Shown piece after piece: positions 63,626-64,000 of a stretch of DNA of 64,000 bases. The notes under the pieces are model-generated. The model did no database searches, was not told where the DNA came from, and saw nothing but the letters and a program-made list of their open reading frames with translations. The stretch covers positions 31,834 through 95,833 of the forward strand of contig NZ_SDLT01000036.1 in assembly GCF_004522235.1 (NCBI RefSeq), in the 5' to 3' direction. The DNA is from Amycolatopsis nivea. Its GTDB lineage: Bacteria; Actinomycetota; Actinomycetes; Mycobacteriales; Pseudonocardiaceae. The position numbers and the translations under genes are program-made. Numbering within the stretch: the first letter of the stretch is position 1; the number at the start of each line of letters is the position of its first letter.

Positions 63626-63850
63626 CGACAGTCACCCCTTCCCCTGATCCCTCACGTGATGTGCGGATTATGCCGCTTCTGTCAGGTTCGCGCCGCAGGG
63701 TCAGGGAATCCAGGGTGGGTGATTCACCGCAGGCAAGCGGGTGAGTTCCCGGGATTCGATCACGAAAAGGTAACGAACATATCGGGCGAACAACCCCACC
63801 TCGGACGCCGAAGCGCCGAACATACTTTGGGCCGAACGGAGCATCGCAGG
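63626..63850. other. Upstream region of cassette B
   Basis: A 225-base stretch with locally lower GC and no convincing gene. It should contain the promoter of the cassette starting at 63625. No clear -10/-35 pair or operator can be named. Confidence 0.3.
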
Positions 63851-64000
63851 TCAGCGCCGCCGCTCCAGCCGGGTGTCGGGGTGCGGGCCGGGCAAGTCGG
63901 CCCAGTTCGTGGGATATTCACCCCTTCGGTCGACGTTCCCACGATTGATCACCGCATTGACAGTGCGTGCGGTTCGCCAGAGTATTTCGCGCATGTCCAT
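63851..64000 (-). CDS. Possible 3' end of a gene running in from the right
   Basis: An open frame of 49 codons to a TGA at 63851-63853, still open at the window edge. The read-out ends in a charged tail (TNWADLPGPHPDTRLERRR). Codon third positions are less GC-biased than elsewhere, so coding is uncertain. An ATG sits at the very edge (64000), so it could also be a complete tiny gene. No family is recognised. Confidence 0.3.
   Translation of the reverse strand: MDMREILWRTARTVNAVINRGNVDRRGEYPTNWADLPGPHPDTRLERRR

Noticed and set aside
63760..63942. A 60-aa minus-strand protein near the right edge
   Set aside because: It is Cys/Pro/Arg-rich with no start signal and overlaps the more plausible frame at 63851-64000.

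Overview
The window is very GC-rich, uses GTG and TTG starts freely, and carries an actinobacterial housekeeping order: tRNA-Thr, tRNA-Met, rpmG, hadAB-like genes, tRNA-Trp, secE, nusG, rplK, rplA, rplJ, rplL, an mce locus, rpoB, rpoC. With F420-type oxidoreductases, PF04672 methyltransferases and orphan type VII secretion (T7SS) substrates, this points to a filamentous actinomycete of the Pseudonocardiaceae, most like Amycolatopsis. The genus is inferred from gene content, not from a database search.

Layout. 28-3756 (-): a translationally coupled nucleotide-sugar cassette (epimerase, PIG-L deacetylase, CDP-glucose synthase, sugar C-methyltransferase). 3959-9002: two tandem luciferase-like oxidoreductases, a Tat-type beta-propeller protein, HtpX, and a VOC protein with a TipA-like MerR regulator behind a MerR-type operator. 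9122-11401: a small, lower-GC island between a tRNA 3'-end remnant and an intact tRNA-Tyr. It holds a DprA-like gene overlapping a ComF-like phosphoribosyltransferase gene, which resembles ShosTA-type anti-phage or toxin-antitoxin pairs, and has a LexA-box-like site upstream. 11520-23781: yajQ, secreted proteins, rmlA, Lon with an HspR (HAIR) operator, two PF04672 methyltransferases, a GNAT and a membrane EAL phosphodiesterase.

23861-33914: the translation and secretion gene core, interrupted by an SGNH hydrolase, another luciferase-like oxidoreductase, an alpha/beta hydrolase and a Pro/Gln-rich membrane protein. An L10 leader with a putative attenuator precedes rplJ-rplL. 34373-45924: one long mce operon in which the ATPase gene mkl comes first, followed by two permeases, six Mce proteins and two Mce-associated proteins, nearly all with overlapping start and stop codons. 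A cytoplasmic-looking AroQ-gamma chorismate mutase (-) follows. 47132-54702: rpoB and rpoC.

54764-63625 (-): two copies of one cassette, each a YbaB/EbfC-like protein, an EspC-like 111-aa T7SS protein, a large WXG-type helical protein and one or two DUF3137-like membrane proteins. No ESX core genes are in view. The paralogues share lengths and conserved C-terminal tails, which suggests a duplicated and poorly described T7SS substrate system. Two families of intergenic structured repeats (a 51-bp palindrome, and a 30-bp tandem unit) lie at convergent gene ends.
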